NCBI RefSeq assembly: GCF_001044425.1
Contig: NZ_LFML01000018.1
Location: 41,083-105,082 of the forward strand
Reading direction: 5' to 3'
Source: Streptomyces roseus
Lineage (GTDB): Bacteria > Actinomycetota > Actinomycetes > Streptomycetales > Streptomycetaceae
DNA: 64,000 bases
The notes beneath the pieces were generated by a model. That model ran no database searches and was not told where the DNA came from. It was given only the letters and a program-made list of their open reading frames with translations. Shown here piece by piece: positions 25,367 through 36,363 of the stretch (position 1 is its first letter; each line of letters opens with the position of its first letter). Both the position numbers and the translations under genes were made by a program.

Positions 25367-27043
25367 TCAGCCGCGCCCGCTCGTGACGGCGTAGTACTGC
25401 AGGTCCTGGACCTGTACCGTGCGGTCCGCCGGGTAGGGCAGTTCCACCTCCGCACCGGCCTTGCCGTCGCGCACCACCGTGGCGGAGCTGGTGCCCGGGC
25501 GCAGCGGGAGCAGTTCGCCGTGGATGCCGGCCGGGGCCTCGTGCGTGTCCTGGACGCCGCCGACCACCGTACGGACGGTCGCCGGGGCCCTCAGGAAGCT
25601 GAGCACCTCGACCGTGTCCCGGGGTGCGGCGCTGCCCTTGCGCAGGGACATCACCAGCGACTGGGCTCCGGCGGGGTCCGCGGAGGCGAACTGGGTCCGG
25701 GCGGACACGTACAGCGTGTCGCGGACGATCTTCGGCCAGCTGCCGGTCTTGAACTTGGTCAGGTAGTACGAGGAGAGGTCCAGGTAGGCGTACCCGTTGT
25801 GCAGCGAGGGCGCGAACTGGCTGCCCTCCGAGTAGTCGTTCCAGGTGGTGAGCTGCACCCAGTCGGCGCCGTCGTCGATGGCGTGGGTCCATGTGGAGCG
25901 CAGGGTGGCGGTGTTGCCCGCCTCGTCGTAGACGCCCTGGTTGGGGCGGGCGTCCTGGACCGACACGGGCTGCATCCAGATCTTGCCCATGCCGTGGGCC
26001 CGTCGGACGTCGCGGGTGGCGCTCTCCTGGCCGACGTAGCTGCGGCTGCCCCACTCGGAGAAGCCGTGGCTGATCGGCGCGAACCTCGCGCTGTTGGCGT
26101 CGTAGTCGAGGAACGTCGGGACGAAGGCGGTGCGGATGCCGTGCCGGGTCCGGAGGAGGTCGAGGACCCGCGTCCACCAGGCGACGTCCTTCGCCTCGGC
26201 CTTGAACGGGGAGACGACGAGGCGGCCGTCGCCGAGGCGGTGTGCGGCGGGGGCCTTGCCGAGGGCCGCGACGGCGTCGGCGAGCACGCCGGGATCGTCC
26301 GTGTTCAGGGAGGTCATGTCCGGCATCAGCATGATCTTGAAGGCGGGGTCGACGGCGTGGGCGGCCTCCATCAGGAGTTGGGCGCGGTCCCGGTTCGGCC
26401 CGGACAGGGAGAGCATGTCGAGCGTGAACCCGTCGAGGCCGGCGGCGCGGGCGGTGCGCACCTCCTGCTCCAGGTTGGCGCGTTCCCAGTTTCCGGACTT
26501 GGGCGCGACCGGCAGCGGCCGGTCGCGCAGCAGGCCGCCGTACCGCTCGTGCTTGCCGTTCTCCCCCGCCGGGTTCAGGTAGTTGCGGGTGTAGTAGTCG
26601 GCGTCGGCGCTCGCGTTGTCCAGCGAGAGGGGGTACGGGGTGAAGTAGTGCGCGAACACCAGCTTCCTGCCCGCTTCGCCGGTGCGCAGGGCGGCCGGGC
26701 CGGGCAGGTCGAACGGCAGGGCGCCGGCGGATCGCTCGCCCCCCGCGTCCCCGGCGCCCGGGTCGCCCGGGCCCCGGCCCGTCCCGTCCGGGCTCGGACC
26801 GGACGCGGTCGGGGCGGGGCCGGTGGGGCCGGATGCCGTGCTCCCCTCGCCCGTGCCGGGCCCGGCGGCCCAGGGGGTGCCGATCACGGGGGCGGACACG
26901 GCGCCTTGGCGGGCGTCGGCCGTGAACGGGTTCCAGGCGATGCCGGCGGCGGCGCAGACTCCGGCGAGCAGGAAGGCCGCGCCGAGCCAGGTCAGCAGCG
27001 GCCGGCTCCGCAAGCCCGCACGGCGGCGGCGGTGTGAACTCAT
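25367..27043 (-). CDS. Secreted/membrane-anchored GH71-like glycoside hydrolase
   Basis: About 558 residues. A single N-terminal hydrophobic segment (about 15-37) and a Pro/Gly/Ser-rich linker (about 45-110) precede a GH71-type domain. Motifs are KLVFAHYFTPYPLSLDN, AAGLDGFTLDML and QLTTWNDYSEGSQFAPS. GH71 enzymes hydrolyse alpha-1,3-glucan, a fungal wall polymer. A beta-rich C-terminal domain follows. The catalytic acids are not assigned with certainty. It is upstream of, and on the same strand as, the S33 pair but separated by 116 nt. Confidence 0.75.
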   Translation of the reverse strand: MSSHRRRRAGLRSRPLLTWLGAAFLLAGVCAAAGIAWNPFTADARQGAVSAPVIGTPWAAGPGTGEGSTASGPTGPAPTASGPSPDGTGRGPGDPGAGDAGGERSAGALPFDLPGPAALRTGEAGRKLVFAHYFTPYPLSLDNASADADYYTRNYLNPAGENGKHERYGGLLRDRPLPVAPKSGNWERANLEQEVRTARAAGLDGFTLDMLSLSGPNRDRAQLLMEAAHAVDPAFKIMLMPDMTSLNTDDPGVLADAVAALGKAPAAHRLGDGRLVVSPFKAEAKDVAWWTRVLDLLRTRHGIRTAFVPTFLDYDANSARFAPISHGFSEWGSRSYVGQESATRDVRRAHGMGKIWMQPVSVQDARPNQGVYDEAGNTATLRSTWTHAIDDGADWVQLTTWNDYSEGSQFAPSLHNGYAYLDLSSYYLTKFKTGSWPKIVRDTLYVSARTQFASADPAGAQSLVMSLRKGSAAPRDTVEVLSFLRAPATVRTVVGGVQDTHEAPAGIHGELLPLRPGTSSATVVRDGKAGAEVELPYPADRTVQVQDLQYYAVTSGRG

Positions 27044-27123
27044 CGTGGGTGCCCCTCCCCTGCACGCGTCCCGATGACGGGACTGCACAGCAGTACAGCC
27101 GATCGGCGGCTGCCGGACAACCG

Positions 27124-28050
27124 TCAGGTGTGCAGGGCCCGCTCGTCCTCGGCGTGGCCCTGCGGTTCCATCTGGAGGGTGGAGTGGGCCACGTCGAAGT
27201 GCTCGCCGACGCAGGCCTGGAGCCGGGCGAGCAGCTTCCCGTGCTCCTCGCCGCGCAGGGTCTCGGCGGCGACCACGACGTGCGCGGTGAGGACGGGCAT
27301 GCCGGAGGTGACCGTCCAGGCGTGCAGATCGTGCACGTCCAGTACGCCGGGCTCCTCCAGGAGGTGCCTTCGCACCTGCGCCAGGTCCATGTCCTGCGGG
27401 GTGGCCTCCAGCAGGACGTGGGTGGCCTCGCGCAGCAGTCCGTAGGCGCGCGGGACGATGAGCAGGCCGATGACGATGGAGGCGACGGGGTCGGCGGCCT
27501 GCCAGCCGGTGATCAGGATGACGAGGCCGCCGATGATGACGGCGACGGAGCCGAGGGCGTCGCCGAGCACTTCGAGGTAGGCGCCGCGCAGGTTGAGGCT
27601 GTGCTCCTTGGCGTCGCGCAGCAGCCACAGGCCGACGCCGTTGGCGGCCAGGCCCAGCACGGCGACGCCGAACATCAGCCCGCCCTTGACCTCGACGGGT
27701 TCGCTGAATCGGCGGACGGCGGTGTACAGGACCCAGACGAAGATCGCGAGGAGGAGCAGGGCGTTCAGGACGGCGGAGAAGATCTCGACCCGGTAGAAGC
27801 CGAAGGTGCGGCGCGGGGTCGGGGCCCGCTGGGCGAGGGTGACCGCGCCGAGCGCGAGGGAGACCCCGACGGCGTCGGTGAGGCTGTGCGCGGCGTCGGC
27901 GAGGAGGGCGAGGCTGCCGGAGAGCAGGGAGCCGACGACCTGGATCAACGTGATCGTGGCGCTGATGCCGATGGTCCAGAGCAGGCGGGCGCGGAACGTC
28001 CCGCTGACGGTTCCGGCGGCCGCCGGGGAAGCTCCGTGGTCGTGGCCCAT
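27124..28050 (-). CDS. Cation diffusion facilitator (zinc/cobalt efflux)
   Basis: The 308-residue CDF transporter has six membrane helices at about 17-185 and a cytoplasmic metal-sensing domain to the end. The metal site is LADAAHSLTD in helix 2 and LGDALGSVAV in helix 5. MGHDHG at the N-terminus is a short His motif. ATG 28050 is preferred; the longer frame has no similarity. Zn2+/H+ antiport is most likely. An 11-bp repeat CGGAATCCGAC lies 4 nt upstream of the start codon and again 90 nt further on, possibly an operator. Confidence 0.88.
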   Translation of the reverse strand: MGHDHGASPAAAGTVSGTFRARLLWTIGISATITLIQVVGSLLSGSLALLADAAHSLTDAVGVSLALGAVTLAQRAPTPRRTFGFYRVEIFSAVLNALLLLAIFVWVLYTAVRRFSEPVEVKGGLMFGVAVLGLAANGVGLWLLRDAKEHSLNLRGAYLEVLGDALGSVAVIIGGLVILITGWQAADPVASIVIGLLIVPRAYGLLREATHVLLEATPQDMDLAQVRRHLLEEPGVLDVHDLHAWTVTSGMPVLTAHVVVAAETLRGEEHGKLLARLQACVGEHFDVAHSTLQMEPQGHAEDERALHT

Positions 28051-28053
28051 GAT

Positions 28054-28154
28054 CGGAATCCGACCACAGGAGGGCCGCGCGCGCCCGCCGGACATCCCCC
28101 ACCTGGCCGAATGGACATAGACGGGCCTCGTGTACAACTTATCCGGAATCCGAC
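28054..28154. promoter_or_regulatory. Repeated CGGAATCCGAC element in the CDF upstream region
   Basis: CGGAATCCGAC occurs at 28054-28064 and 28144-28154. The core CGGA-A-TCCG is an exact 9-bp palindrome. Two copies in a 203-nt divergent region suggest a regulator site, possibly metal-responsive. No candidate regulator is adjacent. Confidence 0.35.
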
Positions 28155-28253
28155 ATTCCCCTGGTCATCCGGCAGAACTGGCGCATAATCGTCGCTACGC
28201 GGCTCGAATGAACCCTTGGTCGCGCATGGGACACGCATGCAATGGGGGGCATC

Positions 28254-28712
28254 GTGCCGATGAGGGATTCGAGCCGGGCGGGCACGCTGCCGGCGACGTC
28301 CGATGAGCTGTCCCGGCTGCTGACCGTCGTGCGGCGCGGGCGGGTGCTGACGGTCACGGGTCGGTTCCGGGAGCCGCGGAGCCGGCTGGTGCGGGAGATC
28401 GCCGAGCGGCTCTCGTCCAATTTCTGCGACGGCGCGGCCGTGGTCGCGATCGGCAGGCCCTTCGGCGTGCCCGAACTGACGACCGCCCTGGGCAGCGTGC
28501 AGGGCATGCCGTTCCTGCCGTACGCGACGGCGGACCCGCTCTCCTGGCTCGCGGAGCGCGACATGCTCCTGGTCCTGGACGGCGCCGAGCACCTCGCTCC
28601 GGAGGCTCTGGCCTGGCTGCGACGCCTGCTGACGGCGGCCCCCGGACTGCGCGTCCTCGCCTCGGCCCGGTCCCCGCTGGCCTTCGAGGGGGAACGCGTC
28701 CACCGGCTCTGA
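28254..28712 (+). CDS. Short stand-alone AfsR/LuxR-type ATPase fragment
   Basis: The 152-residue protein matches only the N-terminal NTPase part of large AfsR/MalT-like regulators: a strand-rich start, LLVLDGAEHLAPEALAWL (Walker B-like, normally LLVLDNCEHL) and LRVLASARSPLAFEGERVHRL (normally TSREPL..GERV). It ends there with a stop and no helical repeats or DNA-binding domain. A clear P-loop is also missing: GRVLTVTGRFREPRSRLV stands where GPGGVGKTRLA is expected. Starts at 28242, 28254 and 28260 are possible; GGGGGG at 28244-28249 favours GTG 28254. It is either a decayed relic or a small binding partner. Confidence 0.65.
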   Translation: MPMRDSSRAGTLPATSDELSRLLTVVRRGRVLTVTGRFREPRSRLVREIAERLSSNFCDGAAVVAIGRPFGVPELTTALGSVQGMPFLPYATADPLSWLAERDMLLVLDGAEHLAPEALAWLRRLLTAAPGLRVLASARSPLAFEGERVHRL

Positions 28713-28750
28713 GCAGGCCGGCGGGTGCCGGCGGCGGGCCGCGTACGGGT

Positions 28751-28782
28751 CCGCCCCGGTCGGCGGCTGCCGACCGGGGCGG
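28751..28782. terminator. Perfect 14-bp hairpin between convergent genes
   Basis: CCGCCCCGGTCGGC (28751-28764) pairs exactly with 28769-28782 around GGCT. It lies between the ATPase fragment (plus) and icd (minus) and can end both transcripts. Confidence 0.8.
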
Positions 28783-28815
28783 AATCGATCAATGACCGAT
28801 CAGGACGACCGGACC

Positions 28816-31086
<2,271 letters not shown>

Positions 31087-31220
31087 TCAAGATATCTCGT
31101 GATCGGACCGGTCCGGACAGCCCCCTGCCCGAGTCCGCAGGAGACGCGCGTCACGCCGGGCCGAGGCCGGGGCCCCCACCCGGGGGCCGTCGGGGGCCAC
31201 CGGGGCCCTGAAACGGCGAG

Positions 31221-31259
31221 AGCGCCGCCCGGCGGCTGTTTCCAGCCGGGGGCGACGCT
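31221..31259 (-). terminator. Hairpin terminator after the DUF805 gene
   Basis: On the minus strand AGCG-T-CGCCCC-CGGCTG pairs with CAGCCG-CC-GGGCG-G-CGCT around a GAAA loop. It lies 26 nt after the DUF805 stop and upstream of icd. Confidence 0.65.
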
Positions 31260-31284
31260 CAGGCGATCAGGCGCGGGGGCCTGC

Positions 31285-31638
31285 TCAGGCGTGGACGGCC
31301 TTCGGGTTCGGGCCGTACTCGTTCGGCTGCGGCTGGCCCTCGGTCGCCATGAGGACGAGGAGCCAGATGCCGCCGATCAGCGGGACGAGGGCGATGAGCA
31401 GCCACCAGCCGGACTTGCCGGTGTCGTGCAGGCGGCGGACACCGACGGCCAGGCCCGGGAGGAGGACGGCCAGCGCGTAGATCGCGTAGAGGAGCGGGTA
31501 GGTGCCGATCGCGTTGTCGAGGACGGCGACGATGATCAGGGCGATCAGGTTGAAGAGGGTGAACATCCAGTACTCCTGGCGGCGGGCGCGGCCGGAGAAC
31601 ACGGTGTACTTCTTCAGGACGTCGGTGTAGTAGTGCAT
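31285..31638 (-). CDS. DUF805 small membrane protein
   Basis: The 117-residue protein has the DUF805 start (MHYYTDVLKKYTVFSGRARR), then EYWMFTLFNLIA and four membrane segments (about 25-45, 48-65, 75-95), with GVRRLHDTGKSGWW as the family signature. Function is unknown. AGGGGGG lies upstream of ATG 31638. Confidence 0.9.
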   Translation of the reverse strand: MHYYTDVLKKYTVFSGRARRQEYWMFTLFNLIALIIVAVLDNAIGTYPLLYAIYALAVLLPGLAVGVRRLHDTGKSGWWLLIALVPLIGGIWLLVLMATEGQPQPNEYGPNPKAVHA

Positions 31639-32045
31639 GGGTCCCCCCTGAGGACGTTCGTCGGCCCGTCCTGCTGGAGCAAGCCGAGGCAGAACTTATG
31701 CCCCGCTTATGTGGCGGTCAAGCCAGTTCACAACACGGCGGAATCACCTTTTTCCCAAGGTTCCCGGGCCAAAATCACCCGCCTCGACGGCCACTTGGAA
31801 CCCACCGGTCTTGCCACGTCACTCGGGGTGACGAAACAGGGGAGACAGGGGCCGATTCGTGATGTTCGAGCGCCTTCCGAGCCGTCCCCAGTCGGTCCGG
31901 GAACCGCCTTGCGCCCGGCGGAGCATGGCCCTCCGCCGCCACATCGTTACGGCTCCGCGACCCTGTCAGCCGCTGACATGGACGCGCACGGCGCCCCCCG
32001 CCGGGCCCTCGCACCGGCACGGGACGCCGTGAACTCGCCTGCGGC
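31639..32045. other. Non-coding stretch between DUF805 and the chitosanase gene
   Basis: The 407 bases contain the DUF805 upstream region (AT-richer near 31690-31760) and a 15-bp palindrome TGTCAGCCGCTGACA at 31964-31978. No gene or convincing terminator was seen. Confidence 0.45.
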
Positions 32046-32888
32046 TCAGCCGATGTGGAACGAGTCCCCGTAGACCTTCCAGTCGAGCGGGGTGTTGAGG
32101 TTCAGGTTGCCCTTCTTGAGGAACACCCGCTGGGCGGTGTCGACACGGCTCGTGTCGCTGTGCGCCTCCTCCTGCTTCATCGCCCACACGCGGGCGTCGA
32201 GGAAGGCGTTCAGCCAGGTGGTCTCGTTGCCGCCCTGGGCCGGGGGCTTGGCCTTGGACAGCGCCCGCTTGCGGATGTTGCGGAAGCTGGTGGAGTCGCC
32301 GCCGTCACCGTGCATGACGATGGCGTCGTAGTACATGAACTGGCCGAGCGCGCCCACCCCGTCGGCCTTGCCCTGGCCGACGGCCGGGTTGAAGTAGACC
32401 CGGTCGCGCTCGTGGTCCTGCGCCTTCTTGAACTCGCTGTCCTGCGCCGCCTTCGCCCAGTCCTTGGTGAAGTTCGGGTCGAGGCCCTTGTGCGAGTCCG
32501 TGCCGTCGACCTTCCGGAGGGCCGGCAGGTACTTGGCGAGCACGTTGCCCGGCTTGACGTCGGTGTAGTACTCGACGAGGTCGAGCATGTCGCCGGTGCC
32601 GGAACAGAAGCCGATGATCCCGGCCGTGTAGCCGCGGCCGTCGTCGATGTCCTCTATGTACTTGTACTGCGCCTTCCAGTCCAGGGAGGAGTTCTCCGCA
32701 CTGGAGACGATCTGCATGGCGATGTCCTTCTTCACCGGGTCGTCGAGCCCGACGGCCTTCGCCGACACCACGGCGGCGGGCGCGGCCGCGGGGCCGGGCG
32801 ACGTGGCGTGGGCGGTCACCGGTACGGCGAGGAGGGCGCTGCCGAGCAGGGCGCTGATGGCGATTCTCTTGCGGTGGGGGGCGAACAC
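32046..32888 (-). CDS. csnA: Secreted GH46 chitosanase
   Basis: The 280-residue enzyme is closely similar to the Streptomyces sp. N174 chitosanase. A signal peptide with HRKR precedes AVPVTAHA (cleavage near 27). The catalytic acids are E65 (SSAENSSLDW) and D83 (IEDIDDGRGY), equivalent to E22 and D40 of mature N174 enzyme. DERDRVYF-like ERDRVYFNPAVGQGKADG and the FLDARVWAM region follow. It cuts beta-1,4-glucosamine polymers. GTG 32888 has GGAGG 4 nt upstream. A CsnR-like operator lies upstream. Confidence 0.95.
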   Translation of the reverse strand: MFAPHRKRIAISALLGSALLAVPVTAHATSPGPAAAPAAVVSAKAVGLDDPVKKDIAMQIVSSAENSSLDWKAQYKYIEDIDDGRGYTAGIIGFCSGTGDMLDLVEYYTDVKPGNVLAKYLPALRKVDGTDSHKGLDPNFTKDWAKAAQDSEFKKAQDHERDRVYFNPAVGQGKADGVGALGQFMYYDAIVMHGDGGDSTSFRNIRKRALSKAKPPAQGGNETTWLNAFLDARVWAMKQEEAHSDTSRVDTAQRVFLKKGNLNLNTPLDWKVYGDSFHIG

Positions 32889-32925
32889 AAGACCTCCATA
32901 GGGGAGTTGAGGTTTCGCGACTTCG

Positions 32926-32942
32926 TTAGGAAACTTTACTAC
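32926..32942 (-). promoter_or_regulatory. CsnR-type chitosanase operator
   Basis: TTAGGAAACTTTACTAC at 32926-32942 matches 13 of 17 positions of the palindrome-like TTAGGAAAGTTTCCTAA described upstream of Streptomyces chitosanase genes, which is bound by the ROK-family repressor CsnR. One half is intact, the other degenerate. It lies 38 nt before the start codon, consistent with repression relieved by glucosamine oligomers. Confidence 0.65.
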
Positions 32943-33023
32943 CAGAGGTCGAGACAGCTCAATACCCCCGCACGCCACCCGTGCGACAGGAAGGAAAGGA
33001 TGGGACAGCCCCCGACTGGCGGC

Positions 33024-34112
33024 TCAGAGCCAGCCGTTGCGGCGGAAGCCGCGGTGGATGACGAAGCAGGCGAGGGCCATCACGCCGAGCACGATCGGGT
33101 AGCCGTACGCCCAGTGCAGCTCGGGCATGTGGTCGAAGTTCATGCCGTAGATCCCGCAGACCATGGTCGGCACGGCCACGATGGCAGCCCACGCGGTGAT
33201 CTTGCGCATGTCCTCGTTCTGCGCGACGGTCACCTGCGCGAGGTGCGCCTGGAGGATGGAGTCGAGCAGCGCGTCGTACCCGTTGATCTGGTCGGTGGCC
33301 CGGGTCAAGTGGTCCGCGACGTCGCGGAAGTACGCGCGGACCTCCGCCGGGATCACCGGTATCGGCTGCGTGGCCAGGTGCTGGAGCGGACGGCTCAGCG
33401 GGGCCACCGCCCGGCGCAGCTCCAGCAGTTCGCGCTTGAGCTGGTAGATGCGGCCCGCGTCGCCCCGGCCGCCGTACTCGCTGAACACCGCCGTCTCGAC
33501 GGAGTCGATGTCGTTCTGCACCGCGTCCGTGACGGCCACGTAGTCGTCGACGACGTGGTCGGCGATCGCGTGCAGCACCGAGGCGGGCCCCTTCGCCAGT
33601 TGGCCGGCGGCCGCCTCCAGGCTCTCGCGGACCGGGCCCAGCGTGCCGTGGCCGCCGTGCCGGATGGTGATGACGAAGTCGTCACCGGTGAACGCCATCA
33701 GCTCACCGGTCTCCACGACCTCGCTGGTCGCGGTGAGTTCCTCGTGCTCCACGTAGCGCACCGTCTTGAAGACGGAGAACAATATGTCGTCGAACCGCTC
33801 CACCTTGGGGCGCTGGTGCGCGTTCACCGCGTCCTCGACGGCGAGGGGGTGCAGGCCGAAAAGCTCGGCGAGCCCGGCGAGTTCCTCCCTGGTCGGTTCG
33901 TGCAGGCCGATCCAGACGAACCCCTCCCCCGTCTTGCGCACCCGCCGCAGCGCCTCCTCCGCCTCGGCGCAGCCGTCCTGCCGGGCGCCGTCCACGTAGA
34001 CCACGCAGTTGACGACCGCGCTGCCGAGCGGGGAGCGGGAGGGGTGGCTGAGGTCGACGGCGCGCCGGTAGCCGCGGCGCACGGCCCGGCGCAGGTTGCT
34101 GAACATGGACAA
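33024..34112 (-). CDS. corA: CorA family magnesium/divalent cation channel
   Basis: The 362-residue protein has a long cytoplasmic domain (about 30-295) and two C-terminal membrane helices, with the pore motif YGMNF after the first. VDYVAVTDAVQNDIDSVE-like helices in the middle form the funnel. A TTG at 34112 has GGGAAG 7 nt upstream; an ATG at 34106 is the alternative. Confidence 0.9.
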   Translation of the reverse strand: MSMFSNLRRAVRRGYRRAVDLSHPSRSPLGSAVVNCVVYVDGARQDGCAEAEEALRRVRKTGEGFVWIGLHEPTREELAGLAELFGLHPLAVEDAVNAHQRPKVERFDDILFSVFKTVRYVEHEELTATSEVVETGELMAFTGDDFVITIRHGGHGTLGPVRESLEAAAGQLAKGPASVLHAIADHVVDDYVAVTDAVQNDIDSVETAVFSEYGGRGDAGRIYQLKRELLELRRAVAPLSRPLQHLATQPIPVIPAEVRAYFRDVADHLTRATDQINGYDALLDSILQAHLAQVTVAQNEDMRKITAWAAIVAVPTMVCGIYGMNFDHMPELHWAYGYPIVLGVMALACFVIHRGFRRNGWL

Positions 34113-34171
34113 CGGGGTACTTCCCTTCGGCGGATCAGCGGCCAGTCTGCCACCGCCTCCGACCGGCCCCG

Positions 34172-34564
34172 TCAGGCCCTGTCGATGAACACGCTCGTCG
34201 ACTTCACCCGGGCCACGGCCTGCGCGCCGACCTCCAGTCCGAGCTCCTCCACGGCCTCCCGGGTCAGGAGCGACACGACGCGGTGCGGGCCCGCCTGGAT
34301 CTCCACCTGGGCGTCGACCGTGCCGAGCTTCACGGCGGTGACGATGCCGGGGAAGGCGTTGCGCGCCGAGGTGTACGGGGCGTCCTCGCCCTCGCCGGCC
34401 TCCTGGGCGGCCTGTACGCAGAACGCGGCCAGGTCCGGCCCGTCCACCATCCGCCGCGTGCCCTCCCGACGGGTGGGGAAGCGCTCGGCGTCGGCCCAGC
34501 GGCGGGCCGTGTCGACGCTCACGCCGAGCAGCCGGGCGGCCTGGCCGATCGTGTAGGACTCCAT
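34172..34564 (-). CDS. HTH-TOBE (Mop-like) molybdate-related regulator or binding protein
   Basis: The 130-residue protein fuses a MerR/excisionase-type HTH (YTIGQAARLLGVSVDTARRW, 4-23) to one TOBE domain at about 65-130 (RNAFPGIVTAVKLGTVDAQV, LTREAVEELGLEVGAQAVARV). TOBE domains bind molybdate or tungstate. It may regulate Mo uptake, though no mod transport genes are in view. It is 60 nt upstream of corA on the same strand. Confidence 0.85.
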   Translation of the reverse strand: MESYTIGQAARLLGVSVDTARRWADAERFPTRREGTRRMVDGPDLAAFCVQAAQEAGEGEDAPYTSARNAFPGIVTAVKLGTVDAQVEIQAGPHRVVSLLTREAVEELGLEVGAQAVARVKSTSVFIDRA

Positions 34565-34616
34565 ACCCGCAGCTTAGGGGGTGCTCCGCCCGAGCCCCCG
34601 CACCGCCCGAGCCTCC

Positions 34617-35594
34617 TCACCGCCCGAGCCTTGCCCGGTCCCCCGCTCCCGGATCCCGCTCACCGCCCGATCCCCCGCACCGCCGGGGTCCTTCCTGGCG
34701 CAGGGCTCCGGCCGCCTCGGCGGCCACCACCTCCGCCACCCTCGACAGCGCCGGGGAGTCGAGTTTCCACTGCTGCCAGTACAGCGGTACGTCCAGCGGC
34801 CGGAGCGGCATCAGCAGGTCCAGCTTTCCCTCGCGCACCAGCGGCTCCGACTGGCTCTCGGGCACGACTCCCCAGCCCAGCCCGGCCACCACGGCGTCGC
34901 GGAACCCCTCCGAGGTCGGGACGTGGTGGCGCAGCCGCCCCGCCCCGGCGTCCTGATCGCCGGTCAGCGCCCGTACGAAACCGTCCTGGAGCTCGTCCCG
35001 CCGGTCGAACACGATCACCGGAGCCTCTCGCAGGCCCTGTACGAGGTCCGCTGCCAGGTACCGGTCCACGAAAGCGGGGCTGGCCACCGGCAGGTACCGC
35101 GCCAGTCCCAGCCTCCGTACGGTGCACCCCGCCACCGGGTCGGGCGAGGAGGTGACCGCCGCCATCACCTGGCCCTCCCGCAGCAGGGCCGTCGTGTGTC
35201 CCTCGTCCTCCCGGTGCAGCTCGAACAGGACCGGCGGATCCTGCGGCACCCGCGTGAGCGCCGGCAGGAACCAGGTGGCCAGCGAGTCCGCGTTGACGGC
35301 GATCGGCAGCCGCACCGGGCCGCCCGAATCCTGCGCCATCCCGAGCTCGGCGCGCGCGTCCCGCTCCAGCCGGGCCAGCTGCCGCGCGAAGCGGACCACC
35401 ACCTGCCCGGACTCGGTCGCCCGTACGGGCTTCGTCCGCATCAGCAGCACCCGGCCCGTCCGCTGCTCCAGCGCCTTGACCCGCTGGCTCACGGCGGAGG
35501 GGGTCACGTGCAGGGCGGCGGCCGCCGCGTCGAAGGTGCCCTCGTCGACCACCGCGAGAAGGGTCCGTACCTGGTCCAGGGGAAGCTCATCCAT
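34617..35594 (-). CDS. LysR-family regulator of the ArgP/LysG type
   Basis: The 325-residue protein begins MDELPLDQVRTLLAVVDEG, with the HTH at about 5-60 (AAAAALHVTPSAVSQRVKAL) and a periplasmic-binding-like effector domain after about 90. The divergent lysE gene 69 nt away identifies it as the LysG/ArgP activator that senses lysine or arginine. The last 25 residues are a low-complexity extension compared with the family's usual 300. Confidence 0.9.
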   Translation of the reverse strand: MDELPLDQVRTLLAVVDEGTFDAAAAALHVTPSAVSQRVKALEQRTGRVLLMRTKPVRATESGQVVVRFARQLARLERDARAELGMAQDSGGPVRLPIAVNADSLATWFLPALTRVPQDPPVLFELHREDEGHTTALLREGQVMAAVTSSPDPVAGCTVRRLGLARYLPVASPAFVDRYLAADLVQGLREAPVIVFDRRDELQDGFVRALTGDQDAGAGRLRHHVPTSEGFRDAVVAGLGWGVVPESQSEPLVREGKLDLLMPLRPLDVPLYWQQWKLDSPALSRVAEVVAAEAAGALRQEGPRRCGGSGGERDPGAGDRARLGR

Positions 35595-35663
35595 CACGAA
35601 CGCTAAGGGTACGTAAAAATCTTTAGCTGTACTGAAGCAACGCGGCTGCTTACGGTCGAAGAC

Positions 35664-36287
35664 ATGACACACGGCATCATCGCGGCGGCACTCGCCGGTT
35701 TCGGCACCGGACTCTCCCTCATCGTCGCCATCGGCGCGCAGAACGCCTTCGTACTGCGGCAGGGGGTGCGCCGGCACGCCGTCCTCGCCGTGGTCGCGAT
35801 CTGCGCCGTCTCCGACGCGCTCCTCATCGCCCTCGGCGTCGCCGGGGTCGGCGCCTTCGTCACCGCCTGGCCGGCCGCCCTGACCGCGGTCGCCCTCGCC
35901 GGCGGCACTTTCCTCATCGCTTACGGAATCCTCGCCGCCCGCCGGGTGCTGCGGCCCGCCCCCGGCGCCGCCCTGGGCACCGAGGGGGCGACCGCCGGCT
36001 CGCGCCGCGGGGCCGTACTGGCCTGCCTGGCCATGACCTGGCTCAATCCGCACGTCTACCTGGACACCGTCCTGCTGGTCGGCTCCCTCGCCTCGGACCG
36101 CGGGGACCTGCGCTGGATCTTCGGCCTCGGGGCCGGGCTGGCCAGCCTGGTCTGGTTCGCCACCCTCGGCTACGGCGCCCGGCTGCTGAGCGGCGTGCTG
36201 GCGCGCCCCTCGGCCTGGCGGGTGCTGGACGGGCTGGTCGCGGCGACCATGGTCACGATGGGCGGGATGCTCCTGGCCCGGGCCTGA
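35664..36287 (+). CDS. lysE: LysE/ArgO family basic amino acid exporter
   Basis: The 207-residue protein has about six membrane segments and the family motif GTGLSLIVAIGAQNAFVLRQG, with TWLNPHVYLDTVLLVG in the second half. It exports L-lysine or L-arginine. Divergent from LysG-like regulator. TACGGT (35651-35656), a -10-like box, ends 7 nt before ATG, so part of the transcript may be leaderless. GCTAA/TTAGC (35602-35606, 35623-35627) may belong to the regulator site. Confidence 0.92.
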   Translation: MTHGIIAAALAGFGTGLSLIVAIGAQNAFVLRQGVRRHAVLAVVAICAVSDALLIALGVAGVGAFVTAWPAALTAVALAGGTFLIAYGILAARRVLRPAPGAALGTEGATAGSRRGAVLACLAMTWLNPHVYLDTVLLVGSLASDRGDLRWIFGLGAGLASLVWFATLGYGARLLSGVLARPSAWRVLDGLVAATMVTMGGMLLARA

Positions 36288-36363
36288 GCTCCGCGCGCGC
36301 CGGGCCCACGCGGGGTACGGGTGCGCCCCGTACGGTGGCACGACCAGACACCAGGAGCCCGCC

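Noticed and set aside
23700..27065. 1121-codon frame joining GH71 antisense-phase sequence with the S33 hydrolase
   Set aside because: Only the part after ATG 25250 has a signal peptide and hydrolase motifs.
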